Of a stretch of 64,000 bases of DNA, positions 32,170 through 42,503 are shown piece by piece (within the stretch, counting starts at the first letter, position 1; every line of letters starts with the position of its first letter). The notes below the pieces were generated by a model that ran no database searches, was not told the DNA's origin, and saw only the letters and a list, made by a program, of their open reading frames with translations. The translations under genes and the position numbers were made by a program. Source of the stretch: Sphingopyxis sp. FD7 (GTDB taxonomy: Bacteria > Pseudomonadota > Alphaproteobacteria > Sphingomonadales > Sphingomonadaceae); the NCBI RefSeq assembly GCF_003609835.1, contig NZ_AP017898.1:2666001-2730000 (forward strand), in the 5' to 3' direction.

Positions 32170-33626
32170 GCGCGGCGACGGCCGCGGTCCCGCGTCGCGA
32201 GCGCCTGCCCGTCTGGCTGAAGGTCACGCACGGGCTCGGCAGCATCGCCTATGGCGTCAAGGATAATGGCTTTTCGACCTTTCTGCTGCTCTTTTACAAT
32301 CAGGTGATCGGGCTCGACGCGGGAATCGTCGGGCTGGCGATCATGGTCGCGCTGATCGCCGACGCCTTTGTCGACCCGGTGATCGGCGAGCTGACCGACC
32401 GCACGCGCAGCCGCTGGGGCCGCCGCCTGCCCTGGCTCTACGGCGCGCCGATTCCGCTGGCGATCATGTGGATGCTGCTGTGGAACCCGCCCGAAATGAG
32501 CGACACGATGACCGTCGCCTGGCTGATCGGTTTCGCGATCATCGTGCGTTCGCTCGTGTCGATGTGCGAGGTGCCGTCGGTCGCGATCGTCCCCGAACTC
32601 ACCGCCGATTATGACGAGCGCACCGCGGTGATGCGCTATCGCTTCCTGTTCGGCTGGGGTGGCGGGCTGCTGATCCTGCTGCTCGCCTATGGCGTCTTTT
32701 TCGGCGGCGCGAAGGGGCTCGTCGATCCCGACGGCTATTTCCCCTATGCGCTGACCGGCGCGCTGCTGATGACGGGGGCGGTGATGCTGTCGGCGGCGGG
32801 GCAGCACAAGCGCATCGCGGTGTCGAACCTTGCCGACGTCAAACCCGGGACGACGCTGCGCCGGGTGCTCGGCGAAATGCGCGATACGCTGTCGAACCGC
32901 GCTTTTCTGTGGCTGGTGTTCGCGGCGCTGTTCGGCTTCGTCAATCAGGGAATCACCTTTTCGATGAACAATTATCTGCTCGGCTTTTTCTGGCAGTTCA
33001 CGCAGGGCGAGATGGTCGCTTATGTCTTCCTGCTCTTTGCCACGATGGTCGCGGCGTTCATTCTGGTCGCGCCGATCTCGACGCGGCTCGGCAAGCACGA
33101 CGGCGCGATTTTTGCCGGCGCGGTCGCGCTGCTCGTCAACAGCGGCATCTATTTCGCCTATATCCAGGGCATTTTCCCCGGCCTGCCGGGCAAGCCCAGC
33201 GTGGCGACGATGTTCGCGCTGGTGTTCGTGAGCAATACATTTTCGATCATCCTGATGATCCTGTCGTCGTCGATGATGGCCGATGTCGTCGAGGCGTCGC
33301 AGAGCGAAACGGGGCGGCGGTCCGAAGGCCTGTTCTTCGCCGGCTATTTCTTCATGCAGAAATGCGCGACGGGCATCGGCATCTTCGTCGCGGGGCTGAT
33401 CCTGTCGCTCGCGGCCTTTCCGGCGAATGCAAAGCCGGGCGAGGTCGGCGCGGACGTGCTCGGCAATCTTGCGCTCGGCTATGCGCTCGCGATCCTGGTC
33501 ATCGGCACGCTGGGGCTGATCGTGATGCGCCGGTTCCCGATCTCGCGCGCCGACCATGAAGCGCGGCTCGCGATATTGAGCGATGCAGCGCGCGCCGAGC
33601 CGGATGCGAGCGGCGCGCATCCGTGA
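32166..33626 (+). CDS. GPH-type (MelB-like) MFS transporter
   Basis: A 486-residue membrane transporter with about twelve helices. The MelB/GPH signature is present: ALIADAFVDPVIGELTDRTR followed by SRWGRRLPWLYG. Later come EVPSVAIVPELTADYDER and QSETGRRSEGLFFAGYFF. Such proteins take up sugars, glycosides or organic acids with a cation. The GTG start overlaps the SDR stop (GTGA), so the pair is translationally coupled. It may import the substrate of the surrounding catabolic genes, though no sugar gene is close. Confidence 0.87.
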   Translation: MSAATAAVPRRERLPVWLKVTHGLGSIAYGVKDNGFSTFLLLFYNQVIGLDAGIVGLAIMVALIADAFVDPVIGELTDRTRSRWGRRLPWLYGAPIPLAIMWMLLWNPPEMSDTMTVAWLIGFAIIVRSLVSMCEVPSVAIVPELTADYDERTAVMRYRFLFGWGGGLLILLLAYGVFFGGAKGLVDPDGYFPYALTGALLMTGAVMLSAAGQHKRIAVSNLADVKPGTTLRRVLGEMRDTLSNRAFLWLVFAALFGFVNQGITFSMNNYLLGFFWQFTQGEMVAYVFLLFATMVAAFILVAPISTRLGKHDGAIFAGAVALLVNSGIYFAYIQGIFPGLPGKPSVATMFALVFVSNTFSIILMILSSSMMADVVEASQSETGRRSEGLFFAGYFFMQKCATGIGIFVAGLILSLAAFPANAKPGEVGADVLGNLALGYALAILVIGTLGLIVMRRFPISRADHEARLAILSDAARAEPDASGAHP

Positions 33627-33705
33627 GCGAAAACTGCGCGGTGTGACCAAATGAGGTAATTTTCGGACCGCAGGACTTGGCAAGGCCGCCGAATCGGTCC
33701 AAGGG

Positions 33706-33721
33706 TTTACGTGAACGTAAA
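33706..33721. promoter_or_regulatory. Palindrome TTTACGT-GA-ACGTAAA before the ACAD11-like gene
   Basis: A perfect inverted repeat of 7-base arms ending about 10 to 20 bases before the start codon. It has the TTACG-N4-CGTAA core of the sites at 31186 and 31221. It resembles, from memory, the LiuR (MerR family) motif of branched-chain degradation regulons. Confidence 0.55.
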
Positions 33722-33738
33722 GGGAAAGGATGCGTCGC

Positions 33739-35028
33739 ATGGATTTCGATCTCACCGAACGACAGAAGCACTGGCAGGGCCGCGTGCGCGAGTTCATCGA
33801 GCGAAAGGTCCGCCCCGCGGTGCCGACCTATTATGAACAGGATGCGCAGGGCGACCGCTGGAAGGTGATCCAGGTCGTCGAGGATCTGAAGGCCGAGGCG
33901 AAGGCCGCGGGCATCTGGAACCTGTTCATGCCGCCGCGCAGCGCCGCGCACCATCATGTCGACGAGACGTTCGAGTTCGAGGGGCCTGGCCTCACCAACC
34001 TCGAATATGCGCTGTGCGCCGAGGAGATGGGGCGCATCGGCTTTGCGAGCGAGGTCTTCAACTGCTCGGCGCCCGACACCGGCAATATGGAAGTGTTCCA
34101 CCGTTACGGGACGCGCGCGCAGAAGGACAAATGGCTGAAGCCGCTGATGAACGGCGAGATCCGCTCGGCCTTCCTGATGACCGAGCCCGCGGTCGCTTCG
34201 TCCGACGCGACGAATATCGAGACGCGAATCGAGCGCGACGGCGACGATTATGTCATCAACGGCACCAAATGGTGGTCGTCGGGCGCGGGCGATCCGCGTT
34301 GCTCGGTGGCGATCGTCATGGGCAAGACCGATTTCGGCGCCAAGCGCCACCAGCAGCAGTCGATGCTCGTCGTGCCGCTCGACGCGCCGGGGATCACCAT
34401 CAAGCGCCACCTGCCCGTCTTCGGCTATGACGATGCACCGCACGGCCACATGGAAATCGAGCTGAAGGACGTGCGCGTCAACGCCGAGGAAGCGATGCTG
34501 CTCGGCGAGGGCCGCGGCTTCGAGATCGCGCAGGGGCGCCTTGGGCCGGGCCGCATCCATCACTGTATGCGCACGATCGGCGTCGCCGAAGAGGCGCTGG
34601 AGAAGATGTGCAAGCGGCTCCAGTCGCGCGTCGCCTTCGGCAAGACGATCGCCGAGCACAGCATCTGGGAACAGCGGATCGCGCGCGCGCGCATCGACAT
34701 CGAGATGACGCGCCTGCTGTGCCTGAAGGCCGCCGACATGATGGACAAGATCGGCAACAAATCGGCCGCGGCCGAGATCGCGATGATCAAGGTTCAGGCG
34801 CCGAACATGGCGCTGCAAATCATCGACGACGCGATCCAGGCACATGGCGCGGGCGGCGTCAGCGAGGATTTCGGGCTCGCCAAGGCCTATGCGCACCAGC
34901 GCACCTTGCGCATCGCCGACGGCCCCGACGAAGTTCATGCGCGCGCGATCGCGCGGATCGAGTTCGCGAAACATTCGCCCGCGGCCGACCCCGGTTTCTC
35001 GTCGGGCGACATCGGGGTTTCGCGGTAA
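33739..35028 (+). CDS. ACAD10/11-like acyl-CoA dehydrogenase
   Basis: A 429-residue protein whose wording follows the dehydrogenase half of animal ACAD10/ACAD11: [35 protein letters not shown], the [15 protein letters not shown] segment with Trp-Trp, [35 protein letters not shown] and [12 protein letters not shown]. The catalytic Glu of ordinary ACADs (EGT) is Asp-394 here (ADGPDEV). In Pseudomonas levulinate degradation, LvaC of this type acts on 4-phosphoacyl-CoA. The chosen ATG has AAGGA eight bases upstream; an ATG three codons earlier is possible. First gene of a rightward operon. Confidence 0.85.
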   Translation: MDFDLTERQKHWQGRVREFIERKVRPAVPTYYEQDAQGDRWKVIQVVEDLKAEAKAAGIWNLFMPPRSAAHHHVDETFEFEGPGLTNLEYALCAEEMGRIGFASEVFNCSAPDTGNMEVFHRYGTRAQKDKWLKPLMNGEIRSAFLMTEPAVASSDATNIETRIERDGDDYVINGTKWWSSGAGDPRCSVAIVMGKTDFGAKRHQQQSMLVVPLDAPGITIKRHLPVFGYDDAPHGHMEIELKDVRVNAEEAMLLGEGRGFEIAQGRLGPGRIHHCMRTIGVAEEALEKMCKRLQSRVAFGKTIAEHSIWEQRIARARIDIEMTRLLCLKAADMMDKIGNKSAAAEIAMIKVQAPNMALQIIDDAIQAHGAGGVSEDFGLAKAYAHQRTLRIADGPDEVHARAIARIEFAKHSPAADPGFSSGDIGVSR

Positions 35029-35035
35029 ACACGCT

Positions 35036-35057
35036 CCCCTCCCGCTTGCGGGAGGGG
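35036..35057. repeat. Solo hairpin of repeat family C
   Basis: CCCCTCCCGC-TT-GCGGGAGGGG stands alone between the ACAD and alcohol dehydrogenase genes, ahead of the latter's GGAG site. It is the same hairpin as the ends of the elements at 28574 and 29833. Confidence 0.7.
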
Positions 35058-35075
35058 AATGATACGGAGCTATAA

Positions 35076-36167
35076 ATGACCAAAGCCGCGATCCTGATCG
35101 AACCGGGCAAGCCGCTCGTCATCGAGGACATCGTCGTCGACAGGCCCGGCCCGCACGAGGTACGCATCCGCACCGCCGCGTGCGGCCTCTGCCATTCGGA
35201 CCTACATTTCATCGACGGCGCCTATCCGCACCCCCTGCCCGCGATTCCAGGCCATGAGGCGGCGGGCATCGTCGAGGCGGTCGGCAGCGAAGTGCGAACG
35301 GTGAAGGTCGGCGACGCGGTCGTCACGTGCCTCAGCGCCTTTTGCGGCCATTGCGAGTTCTGCGTCACGGGCCGCATGTCGCTGTGCATGGGCGGCGACA
35401 CCCGGCGACCCGCCGGGTCGGCACCGCGCATCACGCGCCCCGACGGATCGCCGGTCAATCAGATGCTGAACCTGTCGGCCTTTTCGGAGACGATGCTGGT
35501 CCACGAACATGCGTGCGTCGCGATCGACCCCGACATGCCGCTCGACCGCGCGGCGGTGATCGGCTGCGCGGTGACGACGGGCGCCGGAACGATCTTCAAC
35601 GCGTGCAAGGTAACACCGGGCGAAACGGTTGCGGTGGTGGGTTGCGGCGGCGTGGGCCTCGCCACGATCAACGCCGCGAAGATCGCGGGCGCGGGGCGAA
35701 TCATCGCCGCCGACCCGATTCCCGAGAAGCGCGAACTCGCGATGAAGCTGGGCGCGACCGATGTGGTCGATGCGATGGACGGTGATGCCGCGAAGCAGAT
35801 CGTCGAGCTCAGCAAAGGCGGGGTCGACCATGCGATCGAGGCAGTCGGACGTCCCGCCTCGGCAAGCCTCGCGGTCGCGTCGCTGCGCCGCGGCGGCACC
35901 GCGACGATCCTGGGCATGATGCCGCTTTCCGAAAAGGTCGGGCTGGGTGCGATGGACCTGCTTTCGGGCAAGAAATTGCAGGGCGCGATCATGGGCGGCA
36001 ACCGCTTCCCGGTCGACATCCCCCGGCTGGTCGATTTTTACCTGCGCGGGCTGCTCGACCTCGATTCGATCGTCGCCGAGACGATCCCGCTCGAGAAGAT
36101 CAACGAAGGGTTCGACAAGATGAAGAAAGGCGACGCCGCACGGTCGGTGATCGTTTTCGATCAATGA
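35076..36167 (+). CDS. Zinc-dependent alcohol dehydrogenase
   Basis: A 363-residue medium-chain dehydrogenase. The catalytic zinc site is CGLCHSDLHFIDG with GHEAAGIVEAVGSEV; the structural zinc site is CGHCEFCVTGRMSLC (Cys spacing 3-3-8). The Rossmann motif is VAVVGCGGVGLATINAAKIA. The insert (TRRPAGSAPRITRPDGSPVN) and layout match class III-like or FadE-associated alcohol dehydrogenases. It could oxidise a primary alcohol, or a hydroxy acid, to the aldehyde or ketone entering this pathway. GGAG lies nine bases before the start. Confidence 0.9.
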   Translation: MTKAAILIEPGKPLVIEDIVVDRPGPHEVRIRTAACGLCHSDLHFIDGAYPHPLPAIPGHEAAGIVEAVGSEVRTVKVGDAVVTCLSAFCGHCEFCVTGRMSLCMGGDTRRPAGSAPRITRPDGSPVNQMLNLSAFSETMLVHEHACVAIDPDMPLDRAAVIGCAVTTGAGTIFNACKVTPGETVAVVGCGGVGLATINAAKIAGAGRIIAADPIPEKRELAMKLGATDVVDAMDGDAAKQIVELSKGGVDHAIEAVGRPASASLAVASLRRGGTATILGMMPLSEKVGLGAMDLLSGKKLQGAIMGGNRFPVDIPRLVDFYLRGLLDLDSIVAETIPLEKINEGFDKMKKGDAARSVIVFDQ

Positions 36168-36187
36168 ACGCCCTGACACCCCAGCAA

Positions 36188-36324
36188 TCCTCCCCGTCGA
36201 AGATGGGGAGGGGGACCGGCCGCAGGCCGGTGGAGGGGCAGCGAGCGCAGCTCGCCGACTTCGTCGGCGGCCCCTCCACCATGCTTCGCATGGTCCCCCT
36301 CCCCACGCTTCGCGCAGGGAGGAA
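36188..36324. repeat. GC-rich inverted-repeat cluster, family C relative
   Basis: CTCCCCGTCGAAGATGGGGAG, ACCGGCCGCAGGCCGGT and the right half ending in CATGCTTCGCATGG hairpin motifs fill the gap. The block GGTCCCCCTCCCC after CACCATGCTTCGCAT also occurs at 53687-53813. Confidence 0.75.
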
Positions 36325-36327
36325 CAA

Positions 36328-37395
36328 ATGACTCTCGACGCCCAGAAAGCCTTTAGCGGCACCGTCGCGCCCGAAGGGGCGGACGTGCTCGACGAGGCGA
36401 AGCTGACCCAGTGGATGGAAGCCAATGTCGAGGGTTTCCAGGGACCGCTGACGCAGAGCAAATTCGCCGGCGGCCAGTCGAACCCGACCTATAAAATCTC
36501 GTCGCCGTCGGGAAATTATGTCCTCCGCCGCAAGCCCTTCGGCCCGCTGCTGCCCTCGGCGCACGCGGTCGACCGCGAATATAAGGTGCAGGCGGGCCTG
36601 TATAAGATGGGCTTTCCCGTTGCGCGCCAATATGGGCTTTGCACCGATGATGATGTCATCGGCAGCTGGTTCTATGTCATGGACATGGTCGATGGTCACA
36701 CGATCTGGGACGGGTCGATGCCCGGATCGACGCCGGAGAACCGCCGCGCGACCTATGAGGCGATGATCGACACGCTCGCCGCGCTGCACAAGGTCGATGT
36801 CGAGGCGGCGGGCCTGTCCGATTTCGGCAAGCCGGGCAATTATTTCGGGCGCCAGGTCGACCGCTGGACCAAACAGTACAAGCTCGCCGAAACCGAGACG
36901 ATGGACGAGATGGAACGGCTGATCGCCTTTCTGCCCGCCAGCCTGCCCGAACAGACGCGCACCAGCGTCGTTCATGGCGATTATCGCATCGACAATATGA
37001 TCTTCGCCAGGGACCGGCCGGAGGTGCTCGCGGTGCTCGACTGGGAATTGTCGACGCTGGGCGATCCGCTCGCTGATTTCACCTATGTCGCGATGGCGTG
37101 GGTCACCGAAAACGGCGGGCGATCGGGGGTGATGGACCTTGACCGGAAAGCGCTCGGCATCCCGGAACTCGACGAAATGGTTGAGCGTTATTGCACCATC
37201 ACCGGGCGCGAGGGCGTGCCCGACATGAACTGGTATTTCGCCTATAATTTCTTCCGCCTTGCGGGGATCATGCAGGGCATCAAGAAGCGCGTCATCGACG
37301 GCACGGCTTCCTCCGCCCATGCCAAGGCGATGTCGGAGCGCGTGCAGCCGCTCGCGCAAAAGGCGTGGCAATTTGCACGAAAGGCGGGCGCATGA
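36328..37395 (+). CDS. ACAD10/11-type phosphotransferase (APH fold)
   Basis: A 355-residue kinase-like protein matching the N-terminal domain of ACAD10/11 and LvaA. N-lobe: TQSKFAGGQSNPTYKISS and VLRRKPFGPLLPSAHAVDRE. Catalytic loop: VVHGDYRIDNMIF (Asp-218, Asn-223), then the metal-binding LDWELSTLGDPLADF (Asp-238). All kinase residues are intact. In levulinate catabolism LvaA phosphorylates the 4-hydroxyl of a 4-hydroxyacyl-CoA. Here the next gene overlaps it (ATGA), and the ACAD half lies two genes upstream. Function by family, not shown. Confidence 0.87.
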   Translation: MTLDAQKAFSGTVAPEGADVLDEAKLTQWMEANVEGFQGPLTQSKFAGGQSNPTYKISSPSGNYVLRRKPFGPLLPSAHAVDREYKVQAGLYKMGFPVARQYGLCTDDDVIGSWFYVMDMVDGHTIWDGSMPGSTPENRRATYEAMIDTLAALHKVDVEAAGLSDFGKPGNYFGRQVDRWTKQYKLAETETMDEMERLIAFLPASLPEQTRTSVVHGDYRIDNMIFARDRPEVLAVLDWELSTLGDPLADFTYVAMAWVTENGGRSGVMDLDRKALGIPELDEMVERYCTITGREGVPDMNWYFAYNFFRLAGIMQGIKKRVIDGTASSAHAKAMSERVQPLAQKAWQFARKAGA

Positions 37396-38168
37396 GTCTG
37401 TTCGACATGAGCGGCCAGGTCGCGCTGATCACCGGATCGTCGCGCGGCATCGGCAAGGCGACGGCGGAAGCGATGGCCGAACAGGGTGCGAAGGTCGTGA
37501 TTTCCAGCCGCAAGCAGGACGCGTGCGACGCGACCGCGGCGGAGATCAACGCGAAGTTCGGCGAAGGCACCGCGATCGCGGTCGCCGCCAATATCTCGTC
37601 GAAGAACGATCTTCAGAACCTCGTCAACGAAACGCGCGCGGCCTTCGGCAAGATCACAACGCTCGTCTGCAACGCCGCGTCGAACCCCTATTATGGTCCC
37701 GGCCTGGGGATCAGCGACGAGCAGTTCCGCAAGATCATGGACAATAATATCCTGTCGAACCACTGGCTGATTTCGATGGTCGCGCCCGAAATGCTCGAAC
37801 GCGGCGACGGGTCGATCATCATCATCAGCTCGATCGGGGGCCTGAAAGGATCGCCGATCATCGGCGCTTACGGGATTTCAAAGGCCGCCGACATGCAGGT
37901 CGCGCGCAATTTTTCGGTCGAGTTCGGGCCGCGTGGCGTGCGCGTCAACTGCATCGCGCCGGGCCTCATCCGCACCGACATGGCCCGCGCCTTGTGGGAA
38001 AATGAAGAGAATCTGCGACGCTCGACCGCCGCCTCGACCCTGAAGCGCATCGGCGAGCCGCACGAGATCGCGGGCGCCGCGGTCTTCCTCGCCAGCAAGG
38101 CGGGGGCATTCACCACCGGCCAGACCATCGTGTGCGATGGCGGTGCCACGATTTCGGGAGGCGCATGA
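37392..38168 (+). CDS. SDR family oxidoreductase
   Basis: A 258-residue short-chain dehydrogenase: [30 protein letters not shown], the catalytic [20 protein letters not shown] with Tyr and Lys near it, and the C-terminal [15 protein letters not shown]. The layout is like animal DHRS4-type and LvaD-type oxidoreductases. Its start codon is inside the kinase stop (ATGA), and its stop overlaps the next SDR, so kinase and both SDRs are co-translated. A role in oxidising the hydroxyl group is plausible. Confidence 0.87.
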   Translation: MSLFDMSGQVALITGSSRGIGKATAEAMAEQGAKVVISSRKQDACDATAAEINAKFGEGTAIAVAANISSKNDLQNLVNETRAAFGKITTLVCNAASNPYYGPGLGISDEQFRKIMDNNILSNHWLISMVAPEMLERGDGSIIIISSIGGLKGSPIIGAYGISKAADMQVARNFSVEFGPRGVRVNCIAPGLIRTDMARALWENEENLRRSTAASTLKRIGEPHEIAGAAVFLASKAGAFTTGQTIVCDGGATISGGA

Positions 38169-38971
38169 TGGGCGCATTGGACGGCAAGGTTGCGATCATC
38201 ACCGGCGCGGGCAGCGGCATCGGCCGCGCGAGCGCGCTGCGCTTCGCCGCCGAGGGCGCGAAGCTGGTGCTCGGCGACAAGACGGCGGCGGTGCATGAAA
38301 CGGCGCAGCTGGTGAAGGACGCCGGGGGCGATGCGGTCGCGATGGAGATCGACGCGGGGGTCGAGGCCGACGTCGCGGCGATGGTCGCCGCCGCGAAGGA
38401 GCGCTTCGACGGCCTCGACGTCGCTTTCGCCAACGCCGGGATCATCGGCGACATGGGCGGTATTTTCGATTTCGATCCCGCCGCCTGGGCCGAGACTTTG
38501 CGCGTCAACCTGATCGGCCCCGCGCTGATGGTGAAACATGCAGGCAAGGCGATGGTCGACCAAGGCCGCGGCGGCGCGATCGTGCTGACCGCGAGCGTGG
38601 CCGGGCTCAATTCGGGCGCCGGTCCCGGCGCCTATTCGGCGTCGAAGGCGGGGGTCATCAACCTCGCCAAGGTCGCCGCGCAGCAGCTGACCACCAGCGG
38701 CGTGCGCGTCAACGCCATCTGTCCCGGCCTCACCGAAACGGGGATGACCAAGCCGACCTTCGATTATGCGCGCGCCAAGGAGGTTACGCACAAGCTCGGC
38801 CAGCTCAACCCGCTGAAGCGCGCCGCGCAGCCCGAGGAGCTGGCCAATGTCGCGCTGTTCCTGGCAAGCGATCAGGCGAGCTATGTCAACGGACAGGCGA
38901 TCGCGGTTGACGGCGGACTCACCAGTTCGCATCCGGTGACGCGCCAGCTGCTTGGCCAGACATCGCATTGA
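38165..38971 (+). CDS. SDR family oxidoreductase
   Basis: A 268-residue short-chain dehydrogenase with [20 protein letters not shown], the FANAGIIG loop, the catalytic [20 protein letters not shown] followed by Lys, and [15 protein letters not shown] near the end. It is distinct in sequence from its upstream neighbour, so the pair is not a recent duplication. The first of two adjacent ATGs overlaps the previous stop. The function would be another dehydrogenation in the same pathway. Confidence 0.87.
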   Translation: MMGALDGKVAIITGAGSGIGRASALRFAAEGAKLVLGDKTAAVHETAQLVKDAGGDAVAMEIDAGVEADVAAMVAAAKERFDGLDVAFANAGIIGDMGGIFDFDPAAWAETLRVNLIGPALMVKHAGKAMVDQGRGGAIVLTASVAGLNSGAGPGAYSASKAGVINLAKVAAQQLTTSGVRVNAICPGLTETGMTKPTFDYARAKEVTHKLGQLNPLKRAAQPEELANVALFLASDQASYVNGQAIAVDGGLTSSHPVTRQLLGQTSH

Positions 38972-39011
38972 TGGGTGGCTCGCAAATGATGCGCCTTGTT
39001 ATAAGCCGTGT

Positions 39012-39091
39012 ATCCCCGCGAAAGCGGGGATCCATCTCCGACCGGTTCAAACTGGCACCATCCGGTGATGGGCACCCGCCTTCGCGGGTGC
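39012..39091. repeat. Two short hairpins between SDR and hydrolase genes
   Basis: ATCCCCGCGAAAGCGGGGAT and GCACCCGCCTTCGCGGGTGC are perfect stems 40 bases apart. The first resembles the core of the hairpin at 21015. The second ends 30 bases before the start of the hydrolase. Confidence 0.65.
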
Positions 39092-39121
39092 GCACAATCT
39101 GTTCAGTTCGGATTTGATCGC

Positions 39122-40324
39122 ATGACCCAAGGCTTCGACCCCGCGCGCCTCGACCGCATTCCCGCCTTTCTCGAGGCGAAATATGTCGGCACCGGCCGCC
39201 TGCCGCATGCGGCGACACTCGTGTCGCGGCGCGGCGAGATCGCGCATCTCTCGTGCATCGGCGAGGCGCGGCCCGGCGAGCCGCTGAAAGAGGACGCGAT
39301 CTTCCGCATCGCGAGCATGACCAAGCCGATCACCAGCGTCGCCTTCATGATGCTGGTCGAGGAAGGCAAGGTCGCGCTCGGCGATCCGCTCGTGAAATTC
39401 TGCCCCGAGTTCAGAGATACCGGCGTTTTTGTCGCGGGCGGCGGCAATGTCCCCTTTGTGACGCGACCGCCGACGCAGCCGATCCGCATGGTTGATTTGC
39501 TGCGCCATACAACGGGGCTGACCTATGGTTTCCAGGAGCGCACGCCGGTCGATGCGGCGTACCGCAAGGCGCGCATCGACGACTTCGACGCCGATTATAC
39601 GATGGACAGCTTCATCGCCGCGCTCGCCAAAATCCCGCTCCAGTTCGACCCGGGCGCGCACTGGAATTATTCGATGGCGACCGACGTGCTCGGCGCGGTG
39701 ATCGAGCGGATCGAGGGCAAACCGTTCGCAGAGGTGTTGCAGGAGCGCATTTTCGGCCCGCTCGGCATGGTCGACACCGGATTCAAGGTGCCCGCCGAGC
39801 AGCAGCACCGGCTCACCGACGCTTACGCCTTTCACCCCAGGGACAAGATGCAGGGCTTCGACGAAGGCAAGCGCAGCCGCTGGGCGAAGGACAGGAGCTT
39901 CCATTCGGGCGGCGGCGGGCTCGCTTCGACGCTCGCCGACTATCACCGCTTCTGCCTGATGCTGCTCGGCGGCGGCAAGCTGGACGGCACGCGCATCATC
40001 AGCCGCAAGACGCTCACTCTGATGACGTCGAACCACCTCGTCGGCGGCGGCGACCTGACCGAACACAGCGTCGGCGTGTTCAGCGAGGATGAAAATGCCG
40101 GGGTCGGCTTCGGGCTCGGCTTTGCGGTGACGCTCGATCCGGCGCGCGCGGGCATTCCGGGATCGGCGGGCGATTTTTACTGGGGCGGCATGTTTTCGAC
40201 CGGCTTCTTCGTCGATCCGGTCGAGGAAATCTGCATGGTGTTCATGACCCAGCTGATGCCCTCTTCCACCTATCCCGTGCGGCGCGAGGTCAAGACATTG
40301 ATCCACGCGGCGCTTGATGACTGA
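39122..40324 (+). CDS. Serine hydrolase, beta-lactamase family (class C-like fold)
   Basis: A 400-residue protein of the beta-lactamase/esterase (PF00144) family. The active Ser and Lys are in [14 protein letters not shown] (SxxK), the Tyr motif is [12 protein letters not shown], and the third motif is WGGMFSTGF. No signal peptide is seen, so it is probably a cytosolic esterase or lactonase rather than an antibiotic-resistance enzyme. In a degradation cluster an ester or lactone hydrolase would release a hydroxy acid; that is a guess. The start is chosen where the family homology begins. Confidence 0.85.
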   Translation: MTQGFDPARLDRIPAFLEAKYVGTGRLPHAATLVSRRGEIAHLSCIGEARPGEPLKEDAIFRIASMTKPITSVAFMMLVEEGKVALGDPLVKFCPEFRDTGVFVAGGGNVPFVTRPPTQPIRMVDLLRHTTGLTYGFQERTPVDAAYRKARIDDFDADYTMDSFIAALAKIPLQFDPGAHWNYSMATDVLGAVIERIEGKPFAEVLQERIFGPLGMVDTGFKVPAEQQHRLTDAYAFHPRDKMQGFDEGKRSRWAKDRSFHSGGGGLASTLADYHRFCLMLLGGGKLDGTRIISRKTLTLMTSNHLVGGGDLTEHSVGVFSEDENAGVGFGLGFAVTLDPARAGIPGSAGDFYWGGMFSTGFFVDPVEEICMVFMTQLMPSSTYPVRREVKTLIHAALDD

Positions 40325-40340
40325 AGATGCAACACCCGCT

Positions 40341-40426
40341 TTCCGTTCGTGTCGAGCGAAGTCGAGACACCCATCGACCGGATGCCTAGCTCGATGGGCA
40401 TCTCGACTTCGCTCGATGCGAACGGA
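40341..40426. repeat. Inverted repeat with GTCGAGCGAAGTCGAGA motif
   Basis: Left arm TCCGTTCGTGTCGAGCGAAG matches the right arm in reverse (ending GCTCGATGCGAACGGA) with a few mismatches. It precedes the FadJ-type gene and could be a terminator for the hydrolase. Confidence 0.7.
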
Positions 40427-40447
40427 CCTATTTGAAGGAGTTCTCCC

Positions 40448-42481
40448 ATGACCGAAGACACCCCCGTATCCGTCACGATGGAAAAGGATGGCGAAATTGC
40501 CGTCATCATCGTGAACAACCCGCCGGTGAACGCGCTGAGCTGGCACGTCCGGCAGGGCCTCGAGGATAATTTCAAGGCCGCGCTCGCCGACGACAGCGTG
40601 AAAGCCATTGTCCTGCGCTGTGCAGGGGCGACTTTCATCGCGGGCGCCGACATCAGCGAGTTCGGCAAGCCGCCGCGCGGCCCCGATTTCAACGCGGTGC
40701 TCAACAGCATCGAAGCGGCATCGAAGCCCGTCGTCGCGGCAATCCACGGCACCGCGCTCGGCGGCGGCTTGGAAACCGCGCTCGTCTGCCACTACCGCAT
40801 CGCGGTGCCTTCGGCGAAGCTCGGCGTTCCCGAAGTCAAGCTCGGCCTGCTCCCCGGCGCGGGCGGCACGCAGCGCCTGCCGCGCATCGTCGGCGTCGAA
40901 GCCGCGGCGACGATGACCTCGACCGGCGATCCGGTTCCGGCGCCGAAGGCGAAGGACATGGGGCTCGTCGACGAACTGGCGGGCGAAGCCAGCCTGGCCG
41001 CCGACGCCATCGCCTTCGCGCGCGCGAAGATCGCCGACGGCCCGCGCCCGACGCGCGAACGCCCGGTGTTCGGCGACGTTGCCGTCATCGAAGAGCTGAA
41101 GGCGAAGAACGCCAAGCGCTGGCGCGGTTTCGAGGCGCCCTACGCCAACCTCGCCTGCGTCGAGGCCGCGACGCGCCTGCCCTTCGACGAAGGCCTGGCC
41201 TTCGAGCGCGAGCAGTTCATGAAGCTGATGTTCGGCAGCCAGTCGGCGGCGCAGCGCCATATCTTCTTTGCCGAGCGCCAGGCCGCGAAGATCGACGGCC
41301 TGCCCAAGGATACGCAGCTGCGCGACATCAAGAAGGTGGGCATCATCGGTGCCGGGACGATGGGCGGCGGCATCATGATGAACTTTCTGCAAAAGGGCAT
41401 CCCCTGCACGATCGTCGAAATGGCGCAGGATGCGCTCGACCGCGGGCTCGGCGTCGTGCGCAAGAATTACGACGCCTCCGCCGCCAAGGGCCGCTTCACG
41501 CCCGAACAGGTCGATGCGATGATGGGGCTGATCACCCCGTCACTCAGCCTCGACGACCTTGCCGACTGTGATCTCATCATCGAGGCGGTCTATGAGAATA
41601 TGGACGTCAAGAAGGATATTTTCGGCAAGCTCGACAAGATTGCCAAGCCCGGCGCGATCCTCGCGTCGAACACCTCTTATCTCGACATCGACGAGATCGC
41701 GACCGCGACGAACCGCCCCGGCGACGTGCTGGGGATGCACTTCTTCTCGCCCGCCAATGTCATGAAGCTGCTCGAAGTCGTGCGCGGCGACAAGACCGCG
41801 CCCGATGCGCTGGCGACGGCGATGGCGATCGGCAAGAAGATCGGCAAGGTCGCCGTCGTCGCGGGGGTGTGCGACGGCTTCATCGGCAACCGGATGCTGA
41901 AACCCCGCCAGATGGAGGCGATGAAGCTGCTGCTCGAAGGCGCGACCCCGGCGCAGGTCGACAAGGTGCATGTCGATTTCGGCATGCCGATGGGGCCGTT
42001 CCAGATGAGCGACCTCGCCGGCGTCGACATCGGCTGGCACCGCGACCCGAACCGCATCGAAAGCATCCGCGACGCGCTGTGCGCCGAAGGCCGCTGGGGG
42101 CAGAAGAAGCAGGCGGGCTTTTACGACTATGACGACAGGCGCCAGCCGTCGGAAAGCCCGCGCGTCGCCGAGATCATCGAGGAGTTCCGCCAGAAGGCGG
42201 GGGTCGAAAAGCGCGAGATCACCGATCAGGAGATCATCGAACGCACCCTCTATCCGATGGTCAACGAAGGCGCATTGATTCTCGAGGAAGGCAAGGCGCA
42301 GCGCGCGAGCGACATCGATGTCGTGTGGATCTATGGCTATGGCTGGCCGGTCTATCGCGGCGGCCCGATGTTCTGGGCGGGGCTGGAAGGCACTGACAAG
42401 ATCGCCCAGGCGCTGGAAAAGCACGGGTTCGAGATCGCGCCGTTGCTCAAGGAGAAGGCGGAGGCGAAGTCGGGGTTCTAA
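40448..42481 (+). CDS. Bifunctional enoyl-CoA hydratase / 3-hydroxyacyl-CoA dehydrogenase
   Basis: A 677-residue FadB/FadJ-like enzyme for beta-oxidation. The N-terminal crotonase part has [16 protein letters not shown] and [20 protein letters not shown], with [19 protein letters not shown]. The NAD part is [20 protein letters not shown], with the catalytic His in [17 protein letters not shown] and [12 protein letters not shown] in the C-terminal half. No isomerase is seen separately. GGAG lies nine bases before the start. No thiolase or CoA ligase is adjacent, so the cluster continues elsewhere for those steps. Confidence 0.93.
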   Translation: MTEDTPVSVTMEKDGEIAVIIVNNPPVNALSWHVRQGLEDNFKAALADDSVKAIVLRCAGATFIAGADISEFGKPPRGPDFNAVLNSIEAASKPVVAAIHGTALGGGLETALVCHYRIAVPSAKLGVPEVKLGLLPGAGGTQRLPRIVGVEAAATMTSTGDPVPAPKAKDMGLVDELAGEASLAADAIAFARAKIADGPRPTRERPVFGDVAVIEELKAKNAKRWRGFEAPYANLACVEAATRLPFDEGLAFEREQFMKLMFGSQSAAQRHIFFAERQAAKIDGLPKDTQLRDIKKVGIIGAGTMGGGIMMNFLQKGIPCTIVEMAQDALDRGLGVVRKNYDASAAKGRFTPEQVDAMMGLITPSLSLDDLADCDLIIEAVYENMDVKKDIFGKLDKIAKPGAILASNTSYLDIDEIATATNRPGDVLGMHFFSPANVMKLLEVVRGDKTAPDALATAMAIGKKIGKVAVVAGVCDGFIGNRMLKPRQMEAMKLLLEGATPAQVDKVHVDFGMPMGPFQMSDLAGVDIGWHRDPNRIESIRDALCAEGRWGQKKQAGFYDYDDRRQPSESPRVAEIIEEFRQKAGVEKREITDQEIIERTLYPMVNEGALILEEGKAQRASDIDVVWIYGYGWPVYRGGPMFWAGLEGTDKIAQALEKHGFEIAPLLKEKAEAKSGF

Positions 42482-42503
42482 GCCCGCCTGGGCTTACGAA
42501 ACC

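Noticed and set aside
39122..40324. Antibiotic-resistance beta-lactamase
   Set aside because: No signal peptide, and the context is catabolic; the family is mostly esterases.
39047..41392. Leftward open frame opposite the hydrolase and FadJ genes
   Set aside because: Antisense of conserved genes; no recognisable motifs.
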